Of a stretch of 64,000 nt of DNA, positions 24,095 through 32,124 are shown piece after piece. The DNA is from Bacillus crepusculi. GTDB lineage: Bacteria; Bacillota; Bacilli; Bacillales; Bacillaceae. Below the pieces are notes generated by a model. That model did not search any database and had not been told where the DNA came from. It worked only from the letters and a program-made list of their open reading frames with translations. The translations under genes and the position numbers were made by a program. Every line of letters starts with the position of its first letter. Position 1 is the first letter of the stretch. The stretch lies in the NCBI RefSeq assembly GCF_014764715.1, contig NZ_JACXXE010000006.1:124001-188000 (forward strand), in the 5' to 3' direction.

Positions 24095-24733
24095 ATGAGA
24101 TTAGAAGATTTAAAAGGAAATTACGATGCGATCTATAGTTTAGGTGATTTATGTCTTGCAGCCCTTCAGTTAAGAAAAAATAATTTAAGACCTTTTGCCG
24201 GACCACTGGACTGGATGTCCTCCCCTTCATTGCCAAACGTCAGTCGTCTTTTGAAGAATCGATTTGAAGGTTATATGGACAAATCTAATTTGATTCCTTC
24301 TGGTTATTCTAAAGGTGTAGATAGTCTTGAACCGCATCTTTGTTTAACTGATATGGAATATCAGATTGTATCAAGTCATGACTTTAAAGCAAGCGAAAAT
24401 ACATTCTCCAATTTATCTACTTATCCCGAAGTTAAAGCCAAATTTGATAGAAGGATTAAAAGATTCCTAGAAATGCTTTCCACAGGGAAACGAATTCTGT
24501 TTATTCGGACGGAAGGAGCCTTTGACGAAGTACTAGAACTTGAGACTGTGATATCAGAATTAATAAAAAATGATTTTGCTATCCTTCTTGTTAACCATAC
24601 CGATACCAAAGTATTAGTAGAAAAAGACTGGCCAGTTGAAAAAGTGTGTGCCATTGAACTCCCTAATATAGAGAAATGGCAGGGAAACGATCATTATTGG
24701 AGAGATATATTCAATGGTATCAGCATTAATTAA
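24095..24733 (+). CDS. DUF1796 family protein (papain-like cysteine peptidase fold)
   Basis: A 212-residue protein with the DUF1796 pattern. The start has Y-S-L-G-D-L-C-L-A-A, with the putative catalytic Cys, then F-A-G-P-L-D-W-M, and later L-F-I-R-T-E and L-L-V-N-H-T-D with the candidate His and Asp. These proteins accompany polysaccharide and glycosyltransferase genes in Bacillus, and their activity is not established. ATG follows AAGGAG at 24078. It is 22 bases before the dehydratase gene and probably in one operon with it. Confidence 0.75.
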   Translation: MRLEDLKGNYDAIYSLGDLCLAALQLRKNNLRPFAGPLDWMSSPSLPNVSRLLKNRFEGYMDKSNLIPSGYSKGVDSLEPHLCLTDMEYQIVSSHDFKASENTFSNLSTYPEVKAKFDRRIKRFLEMLSTGKRILFIRTEGAFDEVLELETVISELIKNDFAILLVNHTDTKVLVEKDWPVEKVCAIELPNIEKWQGNDHYWRDIFNGISIN

Positions 24734-24755
24734 AATAATCAGGAGGATTTTGTAG

Positions 24756-25736
24756 ATGTTTAAAAACACTAATATTTTAGTAACTGGCGGGACAGGTTCT
24801 TGGGGGAAAGAACTAATCCTTCAATTATTAACCCTTGATCCAAAAGAAGTTATCGTCTTTTCAAGGAGCGAGGATAGCCAAGTTAATATGAGAAGGGAAA
24901 TTGAGGATCGACGATTAAGTTTTAAAATAGGTGATATTCGAGATAAAAATGCATTATATCAGGCTTTCAAGGGGATAGATTATGTTTTCCATCTTGCTGC
25001 ATTGAAGCATGTTCCAATTTGCGAAGAGCACCCGATGGAAGCGCTTAAAACAAATATTACAGGTACTCAAAATGTGATTGAAGCTGCCATATTTAATGAG
25101 GTTAAAAAAGTGATTAATGTATCAACTGATAAAGCAGCAGATCCAGCTAATTTTTATGGATTTACAAAAGCGATCGGTGAAAAATTAATGATTCATGCAA
25201 ATTTATTAAATAGCAACACGAAGTTCGTTTGTGTAAGAGGTGGAAATGTTTTAGGGACAAACGGAAGCGTTCTACCTGTATTCATTGAACAAATAAATAA
25301 TCAAAATGAAATTACCATCACTGATAAACGAATGACAAGGTTCTTTTTAATTAAGGAAGATGCGATAAACCTTTTATTAAAAGCCGCAAGGGATGGAAAG
25401 GGCGGGGAAATTTTTGTTTTCAATATGCCGGCATGCAGGATTATCGATTTAGCGGAAGTATTAATTGACCATTTTGAAAAAGAAGTTCAGATTATTGAAT
25501 CAGGTTCAAGACCAGGTGAAAAACTGCATGAGGTGCTTGTATCAAAGAATGAATTAGAAAATACAGTTCATTATAATCAAGAATATTTTGTAATTCTTCC
25601 TGACATTAACATTCCGGGTGTAAGGAAACTTTACTCAACCTTTCAACCAATAAGTGAGTCATCATATAGTTCGAAAGACCATTTAATGACTCATGAAGAA
25701 ATCAGAAAAATGTTAGTTAAGTCAAAATTCTTGTAA
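24756..25736 (+). CDS. Nucleotide-sugar 4,6-dehydratase (PseB/CapD-like, soluble)
   Basis: A 326-residue extended SDR. It begins G-G-T-G-S-W-G and keeps the H-L-A-A-L-K-H-V-P motif and the catalytic S-T-D-K-A-A-D-P with Y-G-F-T-K that mark inverting UDP-GlcNAc 4,6-dehydratases. It lacks the membrane domain of CapD/FlaA1. The product would be a 4-keto-6-deoxy sugar nucleotide. The next gene encodes a reductase that can complete a 6-deoxy sugar. The ATG follows AGGAGG. Confidence 0.85.
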   Translation: MFKNTNILVTGGTGSWGKELILQLLTLDPKEVIVFSRSEDSQVNMRREIEDRRLSFKIGDIRDKNALYQAFKGIDYVFHLAALKHVPICEEHPMEALKTNITGTQNVIEAAIFNEVKKVINVSTDKAADPANFYGFTKAIGEKLMIHANLLNSNTKFVCVRGGNVLGTNGSVLPVFIEQINNQNEITITDKRMTRFFLIKEDAINLLLKAARDGKGGEIFVFNMPACRIIDLAEVLIDHFEKEVQIIESGSRPGEKLHEVLVSKNELENTVHYNQEYFVILPDINIPGVRKLYSTFQPISESSYSSKDHLMTHEEIRKMLVKSKFL

Positions 25737-25776
25737 TGTTCCATTTTTAGATAAAAAAATATAAATGGGGGAAAAA

Positions 25777-26682
25777 ATGATGAATCAAAGGCCCAAGCTG
25801 TTAATTACTGGGGCAAGTGGATTTACCGGAGAACACGCATGTGAATATTTTTCAGATTTGGGCTATGATTTAATCGCTGTAACTAGAAATCAGCCTATTA
25901 TCGCAAGTAAAGGAATTCGTACAGAATACTGTGAGCTTACTAATAAAGAAAATGTTTATCAATTAATAGAAAAAACAAAGCCTGATTTCCTATTGCATCT
26001 AGCAGCAATCAATCATGTTGGTTATTCCTGGGAAGAACCAGTTGAAACAATTGAAACTAATTTGTTATCAACACTTTATATCATTGATGCTATTCGGAAG
26101 GTTAATCCAACTTGCAGAATTATCTTGGTCGGTTCTGCTCTCCAAATGAGCCCCAATAACTTATCCAATCCATTACACCCTTATAGTCTCAGTAAGACAC
26201 TCCAGGTACTAGTCTCACAAGCATGGGTAAAGATGTTTGAAATGGACATCGTCATTGCAAAACCATCTAATATAATTGGACCAGGTAAATCTAATGGTGT
26301 TAATTCTATTTTTGCCAAAAAAATTGCTCAAATGGAAATGAACATGGAAGATAAAATTTTGAGGGTTAATAACATTAATGTAATGCGTAATTTCATAGAT
26401 GTTAGAGATGTAGTAAGGGCGTACGAAGTACTTTTAAACAAAGGGATTGCAGGGGAAGTTTATGAGATAACTTCAAGCAAAAGTCATTCTCTTAAGGATT
26501 TGATTAACATATATAAAACCTTAACTGATATAGACTTTAAAGTTGAATCTCAATCGTCCGATGTTGATAATCTGGTCATTGGGAATCAACCTTTAACACT
26601 TGAAAAGTTAGGATGGAAACAAACATTGACGATTCATTCATCGCTAAATGATACACTTAATTATTTTCGAAACAAAAGCTAG
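25777..26682 (+). CDS. NAD-dependent sugar-nucleotide reductase/epimerase (RmD-like)
   Basis: A 301-residue extended SDR with G-A-S-G-F-T-G-E-H at the N-terminus, L-L-H-L-A-A-I near residue 77, a Ser in L-V-G-S-A-L, and Y-S-L-S-K as the catalytic Tyr-Lys pair. It resembles GDP-4-keto-6-deoxymannose reductases. In this context it likely reduces the 4-keto sugar made by the upstream dehydratase. Start ATG 25777 follows GGGGG; ATG 25780 is equally possible. It is the last gene of the cluster. Confidence 0.8.
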   Translation: MMNQRPKLLITGASGFTGEHACEYFSDLGYDLIAVTRNQPIIASKGIRTEYCELTNKENVYQLIEKTKPDFLLHLAAINHVGYSWEEPVETIETNLLSTLYIIDAIRKVNPTCRIILVGSALQMSPNNLSNPLHPYSLSKTLQVLVSQAWVKMFEMDIVIAKPSNIIGPGKSNGVNSIFAKKIAQMEMNMEDKILRVNNINVMRNFIDVRDVVRAYEVLLNKGIAGEVYEITSSKSHSLKDLINIYKTLTDIDFKVESQSSDVDNLVIGNQPLTLEKLGWKQTLTIHSSLNDTLNYFRNKS

Positions 26683-26827
26683 GTGTTTGTTCTATTCATT
26701 TGAAAAAAATCATTTAGATACGTTAGGGTGAACCATAACAAATATATAATAGAATTTGGGGTACAAGGATGAGATAAAAGAGGTCTCTTGAAGCGGAGAT
26801 AGAATTTACTGTGGCATTTTAACCACT

Positions 26828-26867
26828 AACAAAAGCCACTACATTAATTAAGGTAGCGGCTTTTGTT
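26828..26867 (+). terminator. Terminator at the end of the glycan cluster
   Basis: AACAAAAGCC...GGCTTTTGTT with an inner CTAC/GTAG helix gives a long stem. The A-rich left arm and T-rich right arm make it usable in both directions. Confidence 0.82.
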
Positions 26868-26871
26868 GTCC

Positions 26872-27178
26872 TCTTCAATCCAGCTTCATTTTAGCGATTT
26901 CGTTTTGTTCTTCTGCTTCATAAATGAGCTTGCCGTTGTTTTGTTTTACCATTATGCAGAGTTTACAGCTTGTCGCATGTTATATTATCTTTTTTCATTC
27001 TCTCGTAAAGGACAACAGCAAAGCTTCACATCGTAAGCGTCTTTAATAGAAGCTTTGACTATTTTCAGGGCTTTTGAATATTCCCCAGCTATATCATGAT
27101 AAACACTCTTCTTTTCATCTGTACAAGCGTCAATGCACTTTGATATCTTCAGCAAGTCGATTTTAATTTGATGTTTTT
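26872..27178 (-). other. Region of decayed gene fragments
   Basis: The minus strand holds short protein-like pieces in different frames, such as K-L-I-Y-E-A-E-E-Q-N-E-I-A-K-M near 26890-26935 and C-T-D-E-K-K-S-V-Y-H-D-I-A-G-E-Y near 27050-27130. All are broken by stops. No intact gene was found here. Confidence 0.5.
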
Positions 27179-27440
27179 TTAAATATCCGCACCTATAATT
27201 TCATACCTTGTGTCCTCTGTTTCAATTACATTTAGTTTTTTAACCTCTTGAGCGGCAGAGTGGTCGTTTATCAGGGTATCCTTCTTGATAAATGGCCTGC
27301 CGGATGGCGCCTCTTTCGGTTGCATTTGTAAAAATCATAGGTGACAGCAGTGGAAGTGTGATGATGATGACGAGTAGTATAAAGAGTGAAAAGAGCTTAT
27401 GTCTTGTTTTATCGATGTCCTTTCCTTTACAAGATACCAT
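27179..27440 (-). pseudogene. Broken gene for a small exported protein (copy B)
   Basis: The N-terminal part matches copy A at 19498: K-T-R-H-K-L-F-S, a hydrophobic segment I-I-I-T-L-P-L-L-S-P-M-I-F-T-N, then A-T-E-R-G-A-I-R-Q-A-I-Y-Q. A frame break near 27262 follows, after which S-A-A-Q-E-V-K-K-L-N-V-I-E runs to a stop at 27179. The C-terminal half differs from copy A, so the copies are mosaics of one gene family. Confidence 0.62.
27262..27427 (-). repeat. Direct repeat, right copy, flanking the glycan island
   Basis: Same orientation and about 85% identity by eye to 19662-19812. Identity stops sharply near 27262, where the coding frame of copy B also breaks. Confidence 0.75.
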
Positions 27441-27524
27441 TTGTATAATATGTTGAAATTATCCTTTTGTAAAGAAAGAGAAAAGTAGATAGCGGATTTT
27501 TTAAAAATAGACAAGCATCTAATC

Positions 27525-27550
27525 ACGAAACGTGCCTTTTACATACGATA
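27525..27550 (+). promoter_or_regulatory. Sigma-K promoter of the cotD-like gene
   Basis: AC at 27525-27526, 15 bases, then CATACGATA at 27542-27550 is an exact match to the sigma-K -10 pattern CATANNNTA with a suitable -35. It implies late mother-cell expression. Confidence 0.75.
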
Positions 27551-27588
27551 GAGTGAAAGTGAAAGACAACTTGATGGGGTGTTGAGAT

Positions 27589-27853
27589 TTGATTAGACAA
27601 TTTTTTCTTTGGACATCGCAGGGGGAACCAAGGAGGAGATGAAACGGTTGTTGTTAACACAACAACGAACGAACAAACGATCGGAAAAATTCATCCAACT
27701 CATATCACAAATGTTAATAAAAACATCAAGAGAATTGAAGACTACTATCCTATGACGCCAACTACTCGAAACGAGTATATTGTGGAAGAATATGATTGTG
27801 GTAGCGATATCAAGAACCCTTGCTGCCGTCCAGTGAAACGCTGTAAGTGGTAA
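27589..27853 (+). pseudogene. CotD-like spore coat protein, frameshifted
   Basis: From codon 6 the frame ending at TAA 27851 reads I-H-P-T-H-I-T-N-V-N-K, Y-Y-P-M-T-P-T-T, V-E-E-Y-D-C-G and a Cys-rich end N-P-C-C-R-P-V-K-R-C, features of CotD-family inner coat proteins. No start codon exists in that frame. TTG 27589, behind GGGGTG, is in another frame and joins it if one T is removed from the T6 run at 27601-27606. It is therefore either a real frameshift or a homopolymer sequencing error. The sigma-K promoter upstream is intact. Confidence 0.7.
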
Positions 27854-27905
27854 TGTGATGTTGAGGAGGAAGAGGGGCATCCTGTATGGGATGCCTTGTG
27901 TATGT

Positions 27906-28574
27906 TTAACGCTCCATTTCATTTAATTGTCCGTTATCAAGTTGGAAAAAACGATTTCCTAATTCTGAATAAAGGTAGTGCTGATGGCTTGTAAATAAAA
28001 CACACCGATGAGAGAATTCTTCTTTTAATAAAGAAATCGATTGTATTTGAGAAGACTCATCAAGAGATGTAAACGGTTCATCAAGAATGATCAGCTCTGG
28101 CGACCTTGCCACCATACAGTTAAAGAAAAGCTTATATCTCATGCCTAGTGAATATTGTTTGACAGGCATCTTGAGTGCATGAGTTAAATCAAATGCATCA
28201 CAAAGCGAGAGAAAGGTCTTTTTGTATAACTCTTTTTCTGACTTATTCATTTTCCATAACGACTGTATGAGCGCCATGTGCTCTATACCAGTCAGCGCAT
28301 CATAGACTAAAGGCTTATCTGGGATGTACGCTACCAACCTTTTATAAAGAGCTGACCCAGGATGATGCTGTTCATTGAGTAAAATCGTTTCTGATACTGA
28401 AGGAAGCAGACCCGCAATGATCTTTAAAAGTGTCGATTTACCGCTGCCGTTTTTTCCGATAATACAAGCACGATCACTTTCTTTCAGATGAAAGGATACT
28501 TGATCTAGAAGGGAAGAGCTTTCTTCTGTTGTTTCATAACGAAAAGATAGCTGAGACACTTGCAAACTAGCCAT
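27906..28574 (-). CDS. ABC transporter ATPase of the circular bacteriocin cluster
   Basis: A 222-residue ATP-binding subunit. It has Walker A G-K-N-G-S-G-K-S-T, a degenerate signature Y-S-L-G-M, Walker B L-I-I-L-D-E-P-F with T-S-L-D, and the H-loop T-S-H. The S-L-G-M signature is common in bacteriocin immunity/export ABC systems. It overlaps the upstream membrane gene by 8 bases and is the last gene of the operon. It probably powers export of, or self-protection against, the bacteriocin with the membrane proteins encoded upstream. Confidence 0.85.
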   Translation of the reverse strand: MASLQVSQLSFRYETTEESSSLLDQVSFHLKESDRACIIGKNGSGKSTLLKIIAGLLPSVSETILLNEQHHPGSALYKRLVAYIPDKPLVYDALTGIEHMALIQSLWKMNKSEKELYKKTFLSLCDAFDLTHALKMPVKQYSLGMRYKLFFNCMVARSPELIILDEPFTSLDESSQIQSISLLKEEFSHRCVLFTSHQHYLYSELGNRFFQLDNGQLNEMER

Positions 28575-29112
28575 TTATAAATCCTCCAATAACAAAAACA
28601 GTGGTCACCAGCATATACAAGATGACTGTCGCAAGGGCGGCCTTTTTTGTTCCTTCAGCATAGTAAATGATCCCATCATAAAGGATTCGTAAAAGATACA
28701 AGTTGATCAGAAAAGAAATCGCTTGGATGAAGATAAAATAGTGGTCTAAATGCAGCACCATCACACAATAGATCGCTGCGCTATTCACTAATAGAAGAAA
28801 CGCATTATAAAGCAAGATCACAAGATACATTTTGCGCAAAATAAACGTTTTATGAAAAAAATACATATAAATCGAAGTCACGACAGTACCGAGAAAATTT
28901 AAAATGAAATAAAGCGGGATTGTCAGCAAAAAGATAAAAACAATGCTGGCTAATTGTTTCCCTGCAGATAAAGGTTCCTCTACTAACAAATCAATAATAA
29001 AAAATGTTAAAAAAACAGTCGAAACAAATAACGATAGTAAGACAAGGCCTACAATGGTTTTAATAGATTGATGTTGATTGAAAAATTGCTTAGGTCGTAG
29101 AAGTAGCTCCAT
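28567..29112 (-). CDS. Membrane protein of the bacteriocin cluster (Yip1-like)
   Basis: A 181-residue integral membrane protein with about five hydrophobic spans and a cytosolic N-terminus starting M-E-L-L-L-R-P-K-Q-F-F. The layout resembles Yip1-type permeases that partner small ABC ATPases. It sits between the SpoIIM-like protein and the ATPase, overlapping the latter. It is probably part of the transport or immunity complex. No catalytic motif was seen. Confidence 0.7.
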   Translation of the reverse strand: MELLLRPKQFFNQHQSIKTIVGLVLLSLFVSTVFLTFFIIDLLVEEPLSAGKQLASIVFIFLLTIPLYFILNFLGTVVTSIYMYFFHKTFILRKMYLVILLYNAFLLLVNSAAIYCVMVLHLDHYFIFIQAISFLINLYLLRILYDGIIYYAEGTKKAALATVILYMLVTTVFVIGGFING

Positions 29113-29133
29113 GGAACCACATTCTCCTTTCTT

Positions 29134-29673
29134 CTATGGTAGATGTACATGGCTAACGTATTCCTCTAAAAGAGAGGCAATCAATAAGAGCACTACAGCG
29201 GCAAAGATCAACTGAAGCACAGTCCGAGTCAGCTTTTTTAGATCAATGGCATTTCCTTTAATAAACCGGTAAAGATAAATGAATGGAAAAGAACTGACGA
29301 TTGAAAATAGGATCAAACCAAGAACCTCGACAAAAGCATGCGGCATGAGGCCAGTGAATAACTGTTCCACTTCGTGATTGGCCATCAAAAACTGAATGAG
29401 TTTACCGATGATATAGCCATTGTAAAACAGAATACCAGCAGACATGATGCCGCCAGTAAAAGTTCCGATACCTAGCATGGCAAGCCCAACCTGTAAATTG
29501 TTCGAAAAAATAGAGAGAAAAAACATGTCTTCATCCTTTTTTAAATAAGGAATCTGATCATAAGGAAGGAGACTTCCAATGAGCAAAGCTGCAATAAATA
29601 CGCCGGCGTAAAGATAGCCGAGGCGTAGAATCAATCTATTCTCCGATAGAAAATATCTTATTTTTTTCAACAT
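29134..29673 (-). CDS. SpoIIM/DUF95-family membrane protein of the bacteriocin cluster
   Basis: A membrane protein of 179 residues in the stage II sporulation protein M superfamily. The family pattern includes a long extracytoplasmic loop, F-S-N-N-L-Q-V-G-L-A-M-L-G-I-G, then G-Y-I-I-G and P-H-A-F-V-E-V-L-G. DUF95 proteins are standard in circular bacteriocin clusters, where they help maturation, secretion or immunity. ATG 29673 lies 8 bases after AAAGGG. It overlaps the preceding permease gene by 38 bases. Confidence 0.88.
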   Translation of the reverse strand: MLKKIRYFLSENRLILRLGYLYAGVFIAALLIGSLLPYDQIPYLKKDEDMFFLSIFSNNLQVGLAMLGIGTFTGGIMSAGILFYNGYIIGKLIQFLMANHEVEQLFTGLMPHAFVEVLGLILFSIVSSFPFIYLYRFIKGNAIDLKKLTRTVLQLIFAAVVLLLIASLLEEYVSHVHLP

Positions 29674-31405
29674 ACTCAATCCCTTTATAGATGGTCTTGC
29701 GGCATAACACCCAGCAAACCATTGAAACGATCACAAAATATAAAGCAAACAGAACGTTTACGAGACCTGAGGACTGCTGCAAAATAGGTAGAAAAGAGGT
29801 CAAGATCATATAGTACATGAAAGGTAACACAAGAAAGTTTCTTGCAAAAGCCTGCCCTTTATCGATAACTTCTATTTCCTCATTGGTTGTCCCTATCTCA
29901 TGCTCATGAATAAAATTGAATTTCGTTGTGAATGGAAACAAGTAAAGCTGAATCAAAGGGAAAATGAAAAAGCCAATCCCTAATACCACAATTTGAATAA
30001 GCATTTGAATATCAAAAAGCTGATATACACCCATAATTGATAGATCAATGAACAGTAGAAAGAGCACCGGTATAGAAAATAGACAATAAAATAACTGGAT
30101 TTTTGATAAGAAAAACTGTAAAAGAGATGTTTGAGAAAGCTCAAAAAGCCAAATATTCTTTTTTTCAGCACTTAAAGAAAAAATAGAAGGAGTCAGCATT
30201 CTCATCTCATACGTTTGATTTGCTAAAATCATCACATTTAATGTAAAAAGCAGCTGAATTTGCAAGGCTGGATGATCAATAATAGAGATCAAACCAGTTA
30301 TAACCCCGATATAAAAGAAGGCTTCATATGACATGAACATATAATTGAAAAATTCTTTAGACAGTAGCCACCTTTTTTCCTTTAGCACTTTGAGGTCTTT
30401 TTGAATCAACATATTCTTTTGAAACACCGAGCCCTGAATTTTATCAAGTACTTGAAAGTACCAATAAAATAAATCTCGAAATTGTGTTGAATTTTGATCA
30501 GAATCTTTCCCAGTTGGAATCCAGCGAACAGGGCTCTTCATAACGAGTATAGCCGCTATTATCACCACGAAAAACGTGACAGGTGAAGTGAAAAGCGCTT
30601 GAAATTGTAGAAATACAGAGTCCTTTGAAAATAAAGTGTGATGGATCTGCTGCAGATCATTCTGATATAAAGACACCAAGTTGTTGGAAAGTGTAATCCA
30701 AAACGTATCCTCTGCAAGCGATGCAATTGATTGAAAAAGTTGTTGGAAAGTGTGATAAAAAGGGAAAATCATGTTCAATACCAGGACCCTTCCAAATAAG
30801 AAGAAAAGCAAAGAGATGCTTGCAAAAAAAAGGACACGAATGATCCCAATTTTTTTCACGACAATGTTATAGATATAAGCACCAAATATTTTATTGCTGA
30901 CGATAAAAAGGAAGAAACCTGTCAACATGACATTGAGATGCTTTAACCAGAATATCCACTCATGTGTTTGAGCAATGAAATATTGAAAGAGAAAGTAGAT
31001 TAAATATGTACTAAAGCTCGTAAACATAAGCCAAATCAATTCTGAAAACAAAAGCGTTTGGAAAAGATGTCTTGAGGAAACAGGTGCCAGTTGTATCAAT
31101 TCTTCAAAAGGAAGAATATGCGTTCTTCTATAAGATTCAATCCCTTTGACGATAGAGAAAAGAAACAAAAATATCACAAAAGCACTTTCCCATTCTATTT
31201 GATAGACTGGAGAGTAAAGAAATGAAGAAATAACAAACACAATCATGCATCCGAATATAGTATCAAGGATACAAGAAAATAAGATGTACTGTTTAGAAGA
31301 AAACGATGTGAAAAATGGAACCTTACGTATAATAAACTGAGCTAAATTTGAATATTGTTGTTGTATTCTAATTGATAGAAGTAGTGATAATAATGGATAT
31401 AACAT
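29636..31405 (-). CDS. Large membrane protein of the bacteriocin cluster
   Basis: A 589-residue polytopic protein with a dozen or more hydrophobic segments and few charged loops, of the kind found next to circular bacteriocin genes and proposed to act in maturation and export. No peptidase or ligase motif is visible. ATG 31405 follows AGGTGAG. The longer frame from 31444 would start inside the hairpin behind the structural gene and is rejected. It is phenylalanine- and isoleucine-rich and AT-rich. Confidence 0.78.
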   Translation of the reverse strand: MLYPLLSLLLSIRIQQQYSNLAQFIIRKVPFFTSFSSKQYILFSCILDTIFGCMIVFVISSFLYSPVYQIEWESAFVIFLFLFSIVKGIESYRRTHILPFEELIQLAPVSSRHLFQTLLFSELIWLMFTSFSTYLIYFLFQYFIAQTHEWIFWLKHLNVMLTGFFLFIVSNKIFGAYIYNIVVKKIGIIRVLFFASISLLFFLFGRVLVLNMIFPFYHTFQQLFQSIASLAEDTFWITLSNNLVSLYQNDLQQIHHTLFSKDSVFLQFQALFTSPVTFFVVIIAAILVMKSPVRWIPTGKDSDQNSTQFRDLFYWYFQVLDKIQGSVFQKNMLIQKDLKVLKEKRWLLSKEFFNYMFMSYEAFFYIGVITGLISIIDHPALQIQLLFTLNVMILANQTYEMRMLTPSIFSLSAEKKNIWLFELSQTSLLQFFLSKIQLFYCLFSIPVLFLLFIDLSIMGVYQLFDIQMLIQIVVLGIGFFIFPLIQLYLFPFTTKFNFIHEHEIGTTNEEIEVIDKGQAFARNFLVLPFMYYMILTSFLPILQQSSGLVNVLFALYFVIVSMVCWVLCRKTIYKGIEYVEKNKIFSIGE

Positions 31406-31429
31406 CTTCTCACCTGCATCAAAATTTAA

Positions 31430-31457
31430 ATAGAAGGAGAACAAAGTCTCCTTCTAT
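31430..31457 (-). terminator. Hairpin (attenuator) between bacteriocin gene and the rest of its operon
   Basis: ATAGAAGGAGA and TCTCCTTCTAT make an 11-bp perfect stem around a 6-base loop. On the minus strand a broken T-run (TTAAATTTT) follows. It probably stops most transcripts after the structural gene and lets some read through. Confidence 0.7.
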
Positions 31458-31474
31458 TGAGTCATAAAAATGAA

Positions 31475-31801
31475 TTACCAAGCAATAACGGCTTTACGGC
31501 CTTTTTTCTGAATTTGGGCTTTAAGGTACTGACGAATTGTCTCTTTACCAGCCGCTGCAATAAGGGAAAGACCACCTGATCCTACAGCAGTTAAAATGGA
31601 GACAATAGTTGTAACAGCTCCGCCTGCTTCAACCACGTTCAGAACAACAGCGGCAACACTGCCTGGAATACCAAATTCTTTTGCTAGATCAGCAACTGGC
31701 AGCATCTGTAGCGAGAAGGAAAAAAGAGCTAGCATAAGGAATCCTACTGCTAAAGCACCAAAAAGAACATGTAGTTTGATTTCGTTTCTTGTTTCCGTCA
31801 T
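31475..31801 (-). CDS. Circular bacteriocin precursor (pumilarin)
   Basis: A 108-residue precursor of a head-to-tail cyclised bacteriocin of the uberolysin/AS-48 type. The leader is 38 residues, with a hydrophobic segment. The mature 70-residue part starts L-A-K-E-F-G-I-P-G and ends K-G-R-K-A-V-I-A-W, so the bond would join Leu1 and Trp70. This matches the described B. pumilus bacteriocin pumilarin as I remember it. The mature part alternates hydrophobic helices with a cationic patch ([10 protein letters not shown]) that targets membranes of Gram-positive competitors. The start ATG follows AGGGAGG. Confidence 0.93.
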   Translation of the reverse strand: MTETRNEIKLHVLFGALAVGFLMLALFSFSLQMLPVADLAKEFGIPGSVAAVVLNVVEAGGAVTTIVSILTAVGSGGLSLIAAAGKETIRQYLKAQIQKKGRKAVIAW

Positions 31802-31840
31802 ATCAAATTCCTCCCTTTTTTGTCTTTTTATTACTATTCT

Positions 31841-31869
31841 ATCTTATGATATCTTTTTATTCATAGCAA
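31841..31869 (-). promoter_or_regulatory. Sigma-A promoter of the bacteriocin operon
   Basis: On the minus strand TTGCTA (31864-31869), 17 bases, then TAAGAT (31841-31846) precede the precursor gene by 39 bases. Confidence 0.65.
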
Positions 31870-31932
31870 TCCTTTTTTTGTATTTTTTTCATGAATTAGT
31901 TATAGGTTAATATAAAAAAGGTGAAAAGATAA

Positions 31933-32025
31933 GTGAGAAAAGAATCGTTTTTAATAGGGAAATTAAGTGAGCATGATCGGAAATACCTTGTTTTCACAGA
32001 AGGAAAAGAAAGACTAATAGCATAA
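31933..32025 (+). CDS. Possible 30-residue small protein, unknown
   Basis: GTG 31933 lies 9 bases after AAGGTG and opens a frame encoding a charged peptide (S-E-H-D-R-K-Y-L-V-F-T-E-G-K-E). A weak promoter, TTGTAT-N17-TATAGG (31876-31904), precedes it. It sits between the divergent bacteriocin operon and the caspase-like gene. It may be a small protein or a gene scrap. The evidence is only the ribosome-binding site and composition. Confidence 0.3.
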   Translation: MRKESFLIGKLSEHDRKYLVFTEGKERLIA

Positions 32026-32060
32026 AGGAAAAGAGATAAGTGCATAGGGACTAATATTCT

Positions 32061-32089
32061 TTGATCAAAATCTCCTTTCAAGATAAAAT
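32061..32089 (+). promoter_or_regulatory. Sigma-A promoter of the caspase-like gene
   Basis: TTGATC (32061-32066), 17 bases, TAAAAT (32084-32089), 36 bases before the GTG start. Confidence 0.7.
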
Positions 32090-32124
32090 TGGAAGTATCA
32101 ATCACTCTTTTGGAGGAGATACAA

